Below, in pieces: positions 38,889 to 47,081 of a DNA stretch of 61,674 nt; the first letter of the stretch is position 1; each line of letters starts with the position of its first letter. Source of the DNA: Rickettsiales bacterium (GTDB lineage Bacteria > Pseudomonadota > Alphaproteobacteria > Rickettsiales > UBA1997); the NCBI GenBank assembly GCA_947442475.1, contig CANEVP010000006.1:1-61674 (forward strand), given 5' to 3'. The position numbers were made by a program, and so were the translations under genes. The notes below the pieces were generated by a model. That model searched no databases and was not told where the DNA came from. It saw only the letters and a list, made by a program, of their open reading frames with translations.

Positions 38889-40931
38889 TTATAATTTAAT
38901 TTTTAGCCCTGCATAAAATGCCCTTCCATCACCTGGGTAAAAGACATTCCCCGCTCCACTAACAGCAGTGCTGAAAGTGGCGATGTAGTTTTTGTCTAGC
39001 AGGTTGCGACCATCAAGAAAAAAGCTAACATTTTGGCTTAGATTATATCCAGCCGTAAAACCCAATATTGCGTATCCCGGTGATTGCACGGTATTAGAAA
39101 AATCAACTTGCGCACTACTTGCAACTTCAACATTTGGAGCCGCAAACCAAGCAGATTGATCATAACGCAATTCAGAACGTAAGAAATGTCTTGGCTGTCC
39201 GGCGATTATGTTTTTGCCGTATTGACGGTCTTTATCAAAGCGGTAATCGCTCAATGTATAAGCATTGTTAATCTTTAATTTGTCGCTTTTGGCAAAAATA
39301 TTTTCTGCGATTTTCAAATTTAATCCAATTTCAATTCCTTGATGAATTGTATCTTGGGCATTGAAAGTAGCGGCTGGAATCCCCGAGCCCACTGTATATT
39401 GCAGCATTTCATCCCTAATCCAAGAGCGGTAAAGACTTACATCCCAATCAACAATTCCACGATTGCCACGAGTTCCTATTTCCGCAGTCCAAGCTTTTTG
39501 CATATCAAGAGGAGTAAAGCCAACCGTGCCGCTTTGGGTTAGTTCTGAAAAAGTTGGTGGCTCGTGGCTTTTGCTAACATTGGCAAAAAATTGCATATCT
39601 TTAGCGGCTTCATAAAGCATGCCGATTTTTGGATTAAAAGAGCGGTAAATTTTTTCATCACTTTCCTTCAGGGTCAAATAATTGTCTTCTTCGCGCTTAG
39701 ACCAACTTAATTGCGCTCCCGTAACCAAAGATAATTTTTGCGTCAGGAAAAAATGATTCTCTCCATAAATAGTAGCGTTCTTAGAGCTTTGATCAGAGTT
39801 AGAGGTTAGTGCACCTTTTGTGCCTCTAATATTTTGAAAAACTCGTGCGTCAGTTTTTCCAAAATGTGTTCTTACCCCAAGCAAAAATGTGTTGCGATGA
39901 TTAGCTAAATTATATTCTCCCGATCTTTGCGTAAATATTCCGTAATCAACGGTTTTTTGATCAATGAAAATCGATATAGGATGTGATAAATCTTTAACAT
40001 TAAGAAATGCACCAACATCCATTTTATCGCCATCATCCAAGACAAAACTGGTTTTATTGGAAACTCGAACTGAGCGCATATCACGCTTTTGATCTCTCGA
40101 AATCGCCGTCGCGTCTGCCATTTTAGGATTGTTGAGCGCGTTAGATCTGCTCAGGCTTCCCGGCAATTCTTGGTCAATGGAATTTGCGCTTAAATAAAAA
40201 CGTGTTTCAGCGGCCTCACCGATTTTTTTACCAAAATTACCATTAAGTTTTAGATTTTCCTGCGCGCTATGATCGCGATAACCATTGCTGCTTGTGCCAG
40301 TTAAGCTGATAAACATATCAGAATCACCAAAATCACGGCCTGATTGAACATTGAAACGTTTAGTTCCAAAAGAGCCAACTTCTAAACGAATTTGATCTCC
40401 AGGATTACTTTTCCCGGTTTTGCTAACCATATTCACTGCGCCGCCCAAAGTTGAGCCACCGAATTTTAAGGCGTTTGAACCTTTAAAAACTTCAAGACGT
40501 TGAAATGCCAAAGTATCAGCCTCCTGAAAATCCGCTGATCCGTCAGCAAGATTAAAAGGCGCGCCATCTTGCAACAATTCTAAACCGCGCATGTGAAAAC
40601 CGCGCGAAAGTCCTGAACCCCGAACTGAAATCCGCACTTCTTCGCCAAAACGTTTTTGAGTGTAAACGCCAGGAACATAAGCCAGAGTGTCTTGAAGATT
40701 TAGGCTATATTTATTTTCAAATGCTTTTGATTCAACAATAGCTACGCCACCCGGAGTTTGATTAATTTCTTCTCTGGCTTGTGAATTATTAGGAGCTGTT
40801 AAAGAGCTTTCCGCATTTGCTATTACGTTAATCGTAGGAAGTTGCGCCAAAGATTTTTTATTTTCTAAATCAGCTGAAAAGCCAAGAGATGGAATTGCGC
40901 AAAGCGTTAAAACTAAAATTGATTGCTTCAT
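38889..40931 (-). CDS. TonB-dependent outer membrane receptor
   Basis: A 680-residue receptor with signal peptide (cleavage near GFSA, residue 20), a TonB-box-like stretch (LPTINVIANAE), a plug domain (about 55-170 with LAYVPGVYTQKRFG, ISVRGSGLSRGFHMRG, VFKGSNALKFGGSTLGGA) and a 22-strand barrel ending GRAFYAGLKIKL. Sequence style is that of ferric-siderophore/iron-citrate type receptors; ligand unknown. The gene is divergent from regB with a repeat-bearing 134-bp intergenic region. The last residue is Leu rather than the usual Phe. Confidence 0.88.
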   Translation of the reverse strand: MKQSILVLTLCAIPSLGFSADLENKKSLAQLPTINVIANAESSLTAPNNSQAREEINQTPGGVAIVESKAFENKYSLNLQDTLAYVPGVYTQKRFGEEVRISVRGSGLSRGFHMRGLELLQDGAPFNLADGSADFQEADTLAFQRLEVFKGSNALKFGGSTLGGAVNMVSKTGKSNPGDQIRLEVGSFGTKRFNVQSGRDFGDSDMFISLTGTSSNGYRDHSAQENLKLNGNFGKKIGEAAETRFYLSANSIDQELPGSLSRSNALNNPKMADATAISRDQKRDMRSVRVSNKTSFVLDDGDKMDVGAFLNVKDLSHPISIFIDQKTVDYGIFTQRSGEYNLANHRNTFLLGVRTHFGKTDARVFQNIRGTKGALTSNSDQSSKNATIYGENHFFLTQKLSLVTGAQLSWSKREEDNYLTLKESDEKIYRSFNPKIGMLYEAAKDMQFFANVSKSHEPPTFSELTQSGTVGFTPLDMQKAWTAEIGTRGNRGIVDWDVSLYRSWIRDEMLQYTVGSGIPAATFNAQDTIHQGIEIGLNLKIAENIFAKSDKLKINNAYTLSDYRFDKDRQYGKNIIAGQPRHFLRSELRYDQSAWFAAPNVEVASSAQVDFSNTVQSPGYAILGFTAGYNLSQNVSFFLDGRNLLDKNYIATFSTAVSGAGNVFYPGDGRAFYAGLKIKL

Positions 40932-40983
40932 GATTTAATTCAAAATTGTTGGAATAAATTTTGAATTTTTTTACTTCTTTCTC

Positions 40984-41024
40984 TGAGACAATAGCAAATC
41001 AAATTGCCTAAGTGAGACAATTTG
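40984..41024. promoter_or_regulatory. Candidate operator between TonB receptor and regB
   Basis: TGAGACAAT occurs at 40984-40992 and 41013-41021 (29 bp apart), and CAAATTG/CAATTTG form an inverted pair at 41000-41006 and 41018-41024. Both lie in the divergent promoter region. No regulator is identified. Confidence 0.35.
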
Positions 41025-41065
41025 TCCAAGGCGCTTTTACGATTTATTCTTTTATTATCAGATAA

Positions 41066-42313
41066 ATGAAAGACACGATTTCCCAAAACACTAACCGAAA
41101 AAATCTTCTACAGCTGCTTTGCCTGCGCTTAATTGCGATATTTGGTCAGGTGGCAACCATTCTGTTCGCCCATTATTTTCTGCATATTGAGATACCTTTA
41201 GCTGCGATGTTTTTGGTGCTGTTGTTTTTGGTAATTGTTAATTGCGCCAGTTTTTACCGCTACAAGTCACAAGAAAATATCAGCGACAAAAGTCTATTTA
41301 TTGAGCTTTTATTTGATGTCGCAGCTCTTACTTCTCAGCTTTATTTTAGCGGCGGAATTTCCAATCCATTTATCTCGCTATTTTTGCTGCAAGTAATTAT
41401 CGGCGCGATTTTGCTGCGAAGAATTTATGCTTGGTTGATTGCTGCGATTACAATTTTTTGTTATATCTGGCTTAGCTTCAATTACCTTGAACTTCACGCT
41501 TTTCATCATCACGCAGAAGGAGATTTATTTAATCTGCATTTACACGGAATGCTGATTAGCTATGTTTTTGCTGCGATTTTACTACTGATATTTGTCACCA
41601 AAATCATCAAAAATCTAAGAGAAGGAGATGAAAAAATTAACCTTCTGAAGCGACAATCTCTTGAAAAAGAACAAGTAATTCGCATGGGCTTGCTTGCAAC
41701 CGGCGCCGCTCACGAGCTTGGTACGCCACTTTCAACAATTTCGGTAATTCTTGGTGATTGGAAAGAAATGAATCTAAAAAAAGATTTACTCGAAGATGTT
41801 AAAGTGGTTGAAGTGCAACTTGCCCGCTGCAAAAAAATTCTCTCTGAAATTCTTTCCTCTTCCGGAAAAGTTCGGGCTGAAGAAGCAAGAATAGCGCCAG
41901 TTAAAGAAATTTTTGATAATCTGATAAAAGAATGGAACAGCTCCAGAAAGCCGCAAAATTTGATCTATAATTTTTCTGGAGAAGTTAATAAAAAAATCAT
42001 TCTCGACAATATTTTATCTCAGGCTTTTTTTAATATTTTTGACAATGCTTTGGAAGAGTCGCCAGCCTTTATTTCTATTGGCGTTTTAGTTACAGAAGAC
42101 GAGATATCCTTAAATGTAGAAGATCGAGGAAAAGGCTTTAATAAGGAAATTTTAAAACAAATCGGCAAACCAAACCTGACAACAAAAAATAGTAGCGGCT
42201 TAGGTTTATTTTTAGCGCTAAATTCTCTTGATAGAATAGGTGGAAAACTGGAAATAAAAAATCTGACAGACGGCGCAAAAGTGGTAGTAAAAATTCCTTT
42301 GAAAAACTTATGA
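41066..42313 (+). CDS. regB: Redox sensor histidine kinase RegB/PrrB
   Basis: A 415-residue membrane kinase with six hydrophobic helices (about 15-180). The quinone-binding motif GGISNPF (96-102) and the H-box GAAHELGTPLSTI (His216) are typical of RegB. QLARCKKIL places Cys255 where RegB has its redox-active cysteine. ATP-binding boxes follow (NIFDNALEES, DRGKGF, GLGLFLALNSL). RegB senses the quinone pool and oxygen and phosphorylates RegA. It overlaps regA by ATGA. Confidence 0.92.
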   Translation: MKDTISQNTNRKNLLQLLCLRLIAIFGQVATILFAHYFLHIEIPLAAMFLVLLFLVIVNCASFYRYKSQENISDKSLFIELLFDVAALTSQLYFSGGISNPFISLFLLQVIIGAILLRRIYAWLIAAITIFCYIWLSFNYLELHAFHHHAEGDLFNLHLHGMLISYVFAAILLLIFVTKIIKNLREGDEKINLLKRQSLEKEQVIRMGLLATGAAHELGTPLSTISVILGDWKEMNLKKDLLEDVKVVEVQLARCKKILSEILSSSGKVRAEEARIAPVKEIFDNLIKEWNSSRKPQNLIYNFSGEVNKKIILDNILSQAFFNIFDNALEESPAFISIGVLVTEDEISLNVEDRGKGFNKEILKQIGKPNLTTKNSSGLGLFLALNSLDRIGGKLEIKNLTDGAKVVVKIPLKNL

Positions 42314-42831
42314 AAGATCACAAAGAGATTTTGATTGTTGAAGATGATGAAGTGCTGGCAAAGAGCTTAGGTAGGTCTTTTGAACGCAGAAACTATGAAG
42401 TAAAAATTGCTATCAATGTTAAAGAAGCTCGGTCAATTCTAAAAAAATTTCATCCACGCTACGCCGTTGTAGACTTGAAAATGCCAGGAGAATCAGGCTT
42501 AGAATTGGTAAAGCATTTACACGAATTTGATCAGGCGATAAAAATTGTCATGCTTACGGGATATGCCAGCATCACCACAACTATTGAGGCGATTAAGTTG
42601 GGCGCCTGTTATTATTTGGCAAAGCCTGCCAATGTTGATGCAATAATTGCGGCTTTTGATGGAATTGCTGGGGAGAAAGTTGGCAAAAAAACTTCAATTA
42701 AAAATATCGAATGGGAGTACATACATCAAACTTTAGTTGATTCTGATTTTAATATTTCAGAAGCGGCCAGAATTCTGGGAATGCATCGCAGAACTCTGGC
42801 GCGAAAGCTAGAGAAGAGGAGGGTGAGTTAG
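42310..42831 (+). CDS. regA: Response regulator RegA/PrrA
   Basis: A 173-residue two-domain regulator. The receiver has the acidic pocket (EDDE, 11-14), phospho-acceptor Asp55 (VVDLKMPGESG), Thr in MLTGYAS and Lys in LAKPAN. A short linker leads to a Fis-type HTH (FNISEAARILGMHRRTLARKL), as in RegA. Translationally coupled to regB. Its targets usually include respiratory genes, so sdh and nuo regulation is plausible but not shown. Confidence 0.94.
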   Translation: MKDHKEILIVEDDEVLAKSLGRSFERRNYEVKIAINVKEARSILKKFHPRYAVVDLKMPGESGLELVKHLHEFDQAIKIVMLTGYASITTTIEAIKLGACYYLAKPANVDAIIAAFDGIAGEKVGKKTSIKNIEWEYIHQTLVDSDFNISEAARILGMHRRTLARKLEKRRVS

Positions 42832-43355
42832 GATTGCTGTTCTAAAATTTTTTTCAATTCAGCAAGGCCAGATTCGAAGTTTTTTTCTACCACGCCATGC
42901 ATAAAATGGCAGACGATGTTGAGAGGAAATTTGGCCTTTCCAGTCATGCCCCAAGTGACCTTTGTTTGCTTTTCATCAATCGCTTCGGTGGTAAAATAAG
43001 CAAAATTTGTGACATTCATTGGCTCTTTAAAACGCAACTCAACATCAACTCTTTCGCCCTCAACGATATTAATAATTTCTTGCTCGCCAACGCCAACTTT
43101 TCTATTTCCCGACCAAGATGCGATTGCGCCAACGGCGCTGTCAACGCCTTTAAATTCTTCTTTCATCTCTGGATCCATCTTGGCCCAAGGTTGCCATTTT
43201 TTGCTATTTTTCAGAGATTTTAGGTAAACAAAAACATCAGTTTTTGACTTGTTGATGGTGATTGATTTTTCGATTTTGAAATTTTTGGGAAGTATCGCGG
43301 CAACAATCAAAACTAAGGCTATTAATGAGCCGATGATGATTAGAAATATTTTCAT
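42828..43355 (-). CDS. SRPBCC (START-like) family protein
   Basis: A 175-residue protein with an N-terminal membrane anchor (about 3-22) followed by a START/polyketide-cyclase-like fold: KSKTDVFVYLKSLKNSKKWQPW, VGAIASWSGNRKVGVGEQEI and WGMTGKAKFPLNI. Such proteins bind hydrophobic ligands; the ligand is unknown. It is convergent with regA, overlapping by 4 bp. Confidence 0.8.
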   Translation of the reverse strand: MKIFLIIIGSLIALVLIVAAILPKNFKIEKSITINKSKTDVFVYLKSLKNSKKWQPWAKMDPEMKEEFKGVDSAVGAIASWSGNRKVGVGEQEIINIVEGERVDVELRFKEPMNVTNFAYFTTEAIDEKQTKVTWGMTGKAKFPLNIVCHFMHGVVEKNFESGLAELKKILEQQS

Positions 43356-43497
43356 GATTTTTTGATTTTATGCGAGATGGACTTAAGGTCGAGCTTGTTA
43401 ATTTTTCTAAAACTAATTTTAAAACAAAATTTGGTTGAAGCTGACAAAAGCTCTCAATATCTTTTGCCTCCCTTTTTTAAAAACGATTTCTCCCCAG

Positions 43498-44925
43498 ATG
43501 ACAACTCAAACTCGCAAAGAACTTTTTAACATCGAAGCAGAGCAGGCGGTACTTGGAACTATTATTTTGAACAACGAATATTTAAATCGTGTTTCAGAAT
43601 TTTTGCGCGAAGAGCATTTCTATGAGCCGGCGCATCGCAATATTTTTTCGCAGATTTTGCACAATGTTGAAAAAGTGCAAATCGTTGCCAACCAAGTTAC
43701 TCTTAAACAATTTTTTGAATCAGATGAAGCCGTAAAAGCAACTGGCGGCGCGCTTTATCTTTCAACGCTTTTGGGTGCGGCTTCTTCAATTATTGATATT
43801 GCAGATTACGGGCGCTTGATTCACGACTTGGCGTTGAAGCGTGAATTATCAATGGTTGGCGAAGATATTGTGAATCGCGTTTTTAAGGCAGAAGAAAAAA
43901 CTTCGGCAAGCGACCAAATCGAACTCGCTGAATCGAGTCTTTTCAAGCTTTCGGAGCATGGCAATGGTCGCAGCGATTTTCGCAGCATTTCGGTTTCGCT
44001 AAAAGAAACGCTAGATAAAACGCTAATTGCCAAACAACGCGGAGCTAATATTAGCGGCGTTTCAAGCGGACTTACCGATTTAGATAAAATTCTCGGCGGC
44101 ATGCAGCAATCCGATTTAATCATTTTGGCTGGTCGTCCTTCAATGGGAAAAACGGCACTGGGCGTAAACATTGCGGTGAATGCCTGCAAATTTATGAACA
44201 AAGATGTCACTGAGCAAAAAGACAAAAAAGCGGTAGGATTTTTCTCGCTGGAAATGTCTTCCGACCAATTGGCAGCAAGAATCTTATCGATGGAAACCAG
44301 TCTCAATGCAGGAAAATTCAGAACCGGACAGTTAAACGATCATGAGTGGGAAGCAGTTGCCATGCGCTCTGCCGAGATTTCTAAAATGCCGCTTTTTATT
44401 GATGATACTCCCGCACTTTCAATTTCAGCAATTCGCACCCGTGCGCGTCGCATGGTTCGTAAGCATAATTTATCACTTTTGATTGTGGATTATTTGCAGC
44501 TAATTCGCGGCGTTTCAGCGCGAGGTCAAGATAATCGCGTGCAGGAAGTTTCTGAAATCACTCAAGGTCTAAAGGCGATTGCCAAAGAATTTAATATTCC
44601 GGTGATGGCTTTGTCGCAATTATCACGTGCGGTTGAGCAGCGTGAGGATAAGCGGCCACAACTTTCAGATTTGCGTGAATCGGGTTCGATTGAGCAAGAT
44701 GCTGACGTGGTGGCTTTCGTTTATCGCGACAGTTACTACCACGAAAGAAAAAAGCCGCCAGAAACCGATCCGAAATTTGGTGAGTGGAATCAGAAGATGA
44801 ATGAATTGCGTCATTTGGCAGAAGTTATCATCGCCAAACAGCGTAATGGCCCAGTTGGCAGCGTGAAATTATTTTTTGACGGCGAGTTTACGCGCTTTGG
44901 AAATCTTGATGTTTACCATCACTAA
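43498..44925 (+). CDS. dnaB: Replicative DNA helicase DnaB
   Basis: Hexameric helicase at the replication fork. The N-terminal primase-binding domain (NIEAEQAVLGTIILNNEYL) and RecA-like domain are complete: Walker A GRPSMGKTALG, FFSLEMSSDQLAARIL, Walker B LLIVDYLQLI, and SDLRESGSIEQDADVV. ATG 43498 fits the family start; an upstream TTG at 43435 would add 21 atypical residues. tsaD follows by 2 bp. Confidence 0.96.
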   Translation: MTTQTRKELFNIEAEQAVLGTIILNNEYLNRVSEFLREEHFYEPAHRNIFSQILHNVEKVQIVANQVTLKQFFESDEAVKATGGALYLSTLLGAASSIIDIADYGRLIHDLALKRELSMVGEDIVNRVFKAEEKTSASDQIELAESSLFKLSEHGNGRSDFRSISVSLKETLDKTLIAKQRGANISGVSSGLTDLDKILGGMQQSDLIILAGRPSMGKTALGVNIAVNACKFMNKDVTEQKDKKAVGFFSLEMSSDQLAARILSMETSLNAGKFRTGQLNDHEWEAVAMRSAEISKMPLFIDDTPALSISAIRTRARRMVRKHNLSLLIVDYLQLIRGVSARGQDNRVQEVSEITQGLKAIAKEFNIPVMALSQLSRAVEQREDKRPQLSDLRESGSIEQDADVVAFVYRDSYYHERKKPPETDPKFGEWNQKMNELRHLAEVIIAKQRNGPVGSVKLFFDGEFTRFGNLDVYHH

Positions 44926-44927
44926 AA

Positions 44928-45983
44928 ATGAAAATTCTCGGAATCGAAACCTCTTGCGATGAAACAGCTGTCGCGATTATTGACGAGCAAAAAAACATTC
45001 TCGCTCACGTTTTAAACTCACAAATTGAGCTGCATAAAAAATTTGGTGGAGTAGTGCCAGAACTTGCGGCGCGTGGTCACGTTGAAGTTTTAGATGATTT
45101 AATTTTGCAGGCTTTGTCTGACGCTAATTTAAAGCTTGAAGATATTGATGGCTTTGCTGCAACTTCGGGACCGGGTCTAATTGGTGGCGTTATTGTTGGC
45201 ATGATGGCGGCAAAAACTTTAGCTTCGGTTTTTCAAAAACCTTTTATTGCGGTAAATCACCTTGAGGCGCATGCTTTAACGGCGCGACTTACTTCCGATT
45301 TAGAATTTCCTTATTTGCTTTTGTTAATTTCTGGTGGCCATTGCCAAATTTTGCTGGCGCGTGGAATTGGCGATTACGAAAAGATTGGCGAGACTATTGA
45401 TGACGCTTTGGGCGAGGCTTTTGATAAGGTAGCGCAAATGTTGGGGCTTCATTATCCCGGAGGTCCAGCAGTTGAAAAAATGGCTAAAAGCGGCGATGAA
45501 AATCGTTTTAAATTTTCACGTCCTTTGATTGATGGGTTTTTGAAGAAAGAGCATCTTTGCAATTTCTCATTTTCAGGACTTAAAACCGCAGTGCGTCGCG
45601 AAATTGAAAAATTAATTAACGAAGATTTTTCACATCTGACTTCACCCCAAAAAATTCTTGAACAAGATAAAGCAGATATTTGCGCTTCATTTCAGCGCGT
45701 AGTTTGCGAGATTATCGTTAATAGATTAGAGAATGTTGATCTTAGAGAAAGACCGGTAAAAAAATTGGTAATTGCTGGAGGAGTTGCGGCTAATCGCTGT
45801 ATTTTTTCAGCACTACAAAACTGGTCCAAGAAACATGATTTAGAAGTTGTAGCGCCTCCAATTGCACTTTGCACAGATAATGCTGCGATGGTTGCATGGG
45901 CTGGGTTAGAAAAGCTTAAGCTCGGGATGAAAGATGATCTAAATTTTAAGCCCCGCGCCAGATGGGAAATGGGTGTTCTTTAA
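44928..45983 (+). CDS. tsaD: tRNA t6A37 threonylcarbamoyltransferase TsaD
   Basis: Catalytic subunit for t6A synthesis on ANN-decoding tRNAs. ILGIETSCDETAVAII at the start, metal ligands His111 and His115 (NHLEAH), ISGGHCQ, GEAFDKVAQMLGL..YPGGP, and GGVAANR are diagnostic; length 351 is standard. It is probably cotranscribed with dnaB and ends at a strong terminator. Confidence 0.97.
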   Translation: MKILGIETSCDETAVAIIDEQKNILAHVLNSQIELHKKFGGVVPELAARGHVEVLDDLILQALSDANLKLEDIDGFAATSGPGLIGGVIVGMMAAKTLASVFQKPFIAVNHLEAHALTARLTSDLEFPYLLLLISGGHCQILLARGIGDYEKIGETIDDALGEAFDKVAQMLGLHYPGGPAVEKMAKSGDENRFKFSRPLIDGFLKKEHLCNFSFSGLKTAVRREIEKLINEDFSHLTSPQKILEQDKADICASFQRVVCEIIVNRLENVDLRERPVKKLVIAGGVAANRCIFSALQNWSKKHDLEVVAPPIALCTDNAAMVAWAGLEKLKLGMKDDLNFKPRARWEMGVL

Positions 45984-46042
45984 TTTTTGCACAGCGTCAT
46001 TTTGTGAAGGAAGCGAGAGATCACAATTTTCCTTTAGATATA

Positions 46043-46080
46043 AAAAACCGGATTGCTGCTTTTGCAGCAATCCGGTTTTT
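46043..46080. terminator. Bidirectional terminator between tsaD and pilin gene
   Basis: A perfect 17-bp stem (AAAAACCGGATTGCTGC and complement) with a TTTT loop, flanked by A-run and T-run, placed between convergent genes. Confidence 0.95.
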
Positions 46081-46101
46081 AAAAGAATATTTAGTTAAGA
46101 A

Positions 46102-46968
46102 CTAGCTAACTTTAATGCCGTATTTTTTACCTAAGTAAGCTTCGATAGCTTTGCGATCGTCGTCTCTTAAAGCGCTGTCGAAGATAACGATTTCAGAGAT
46201 GTATCCCAAGAAGGCGCCAGCTGTTGTAGCATCTTTTGATCCGATATACATTCCAGTTGTTGCAGTAGCAACTGTAGCAGTAGGTTCTGTTAAAGCATCA
46301 GCTGCACCGTTTGTGAAAAGTTTGATGTTGGTTCCATCAAAAGTTCCAGAAGAAATTGTTGCGTTAGTTGAATATAGAGTGGTTGCAGCAACGTGGTTAG
46401 TTGTACCAGTTTGAACGTTTCTAACAGATGAACCGTTATTTACAAATCCCCAGCCGTTAGTAGTCGCACTTCCATTATAAAACACAGCGCGAGCTGCGTT
46501 GGCATCTTCTTTATAAACTGCGAAGAAAGTGAATCCCGCACTAACAATTGGACTAGCAACTGCAGAAGCCCTGGTAGTAGAAAGAGTCATACCAGTAGTG
46601 TTAGTAGCAAAGTATAGAGCAGGAAGTCCGCCGATTGGAGAAGAAGCTTTGTAAGTTACAAGTCCTGCGGTATTGGTTCTAGCGAAAAGTTTTGAAGTGC
46701 TTTGAGAGTTAATGTCATTCCAAACTGTAACTGCAATGCCATCTGAGGATTCAGATGATGCGAAACTAGCGTCAGATGAAGTTTCTAACCATAACATCAA
46801 ACCTTTATTAGAGCTTATAGGAGAGCTTTGAGTTAAGGTTTGGGCGGTAGAGATTTTTGAAGATGAAATAAGTCTGCTAGATTGCGTGATGCCGGCAACT
46901 AGGATACCTATAATAAGTACCACTATCGAAATTTCGATTAGCGAAAAGGCGCTCTTTTTGTTTCTCAT
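46102..46968 (-). CDS. Prepilin-like protein with LamG-type domain
   Basis: A 288-residue protein with a class III (type IV pilin) leader: KKSA then FSLIEISIVVLIIGIL, giving predicted cleavage after Ala7 and Glu at mature position 5. The residue before the cut is Ala instead of Gly. From about residue 55 on it resembles a LamG/concanavalin-like lectin fold (LMLWLETSSDASFAS, FTFFAVYK, GYISEIVIFDSALRDDDRKA, YLGKKYGI). Thr/Ser/Ala-rich, with no cysteines. A minor pilin or pseudopilin presenting an adhesive domain is the best reading, linking to pilT at 25 kb. Confidence 0.82.
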   Translation of the reverse strand: MRNKKSAFSLIEISIVVLIIGILVAGITQSSRLISSSKISTAQTLTQSSPISSNKGLMLWLETSSDASFASSESSDGIAVTVWNDINSQSTSKLFARTNTAGLVTYKASSPIGGLPALYFATNTTGMTLSTTRASAVASPIVSAGFTFFAVYKEDANAARAVFYNGSATTNGWGFVNNGSSVRNVQTGTTNHVAATTLYSTNATISSGTFDGTNIKLFTNGAADALTEPTATVATATTGMYIGSKDATTAGAFLGYISEIVIFDSALRDDDRKAIEAYLGKKYGIKVS

Positions 46969-47081
46969 ATTTTTGTGATTTGTGTTTTAGAAATTAGTTA
47001 AGTGGAAGATCTTTTTGTTGAGGTTTGCACGAATTAGAGTGCGTAATTTTTTCAGTCAAGGCTCTGTTTAAATAAATTTCT

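Noticed and set aside
43821-44306. 161-codon minus-strand ORF inside dnaB
   Set aside because: Shadow of conserved DnaB codons with no start signal or recognisable domain.
46003-46038. Possible degenerate Rickettsia-type palindromic element (GCGTCATTTTGTG...)
   Set aside because: Only partial similarity to remembered repeats and no good pairing, so not called.
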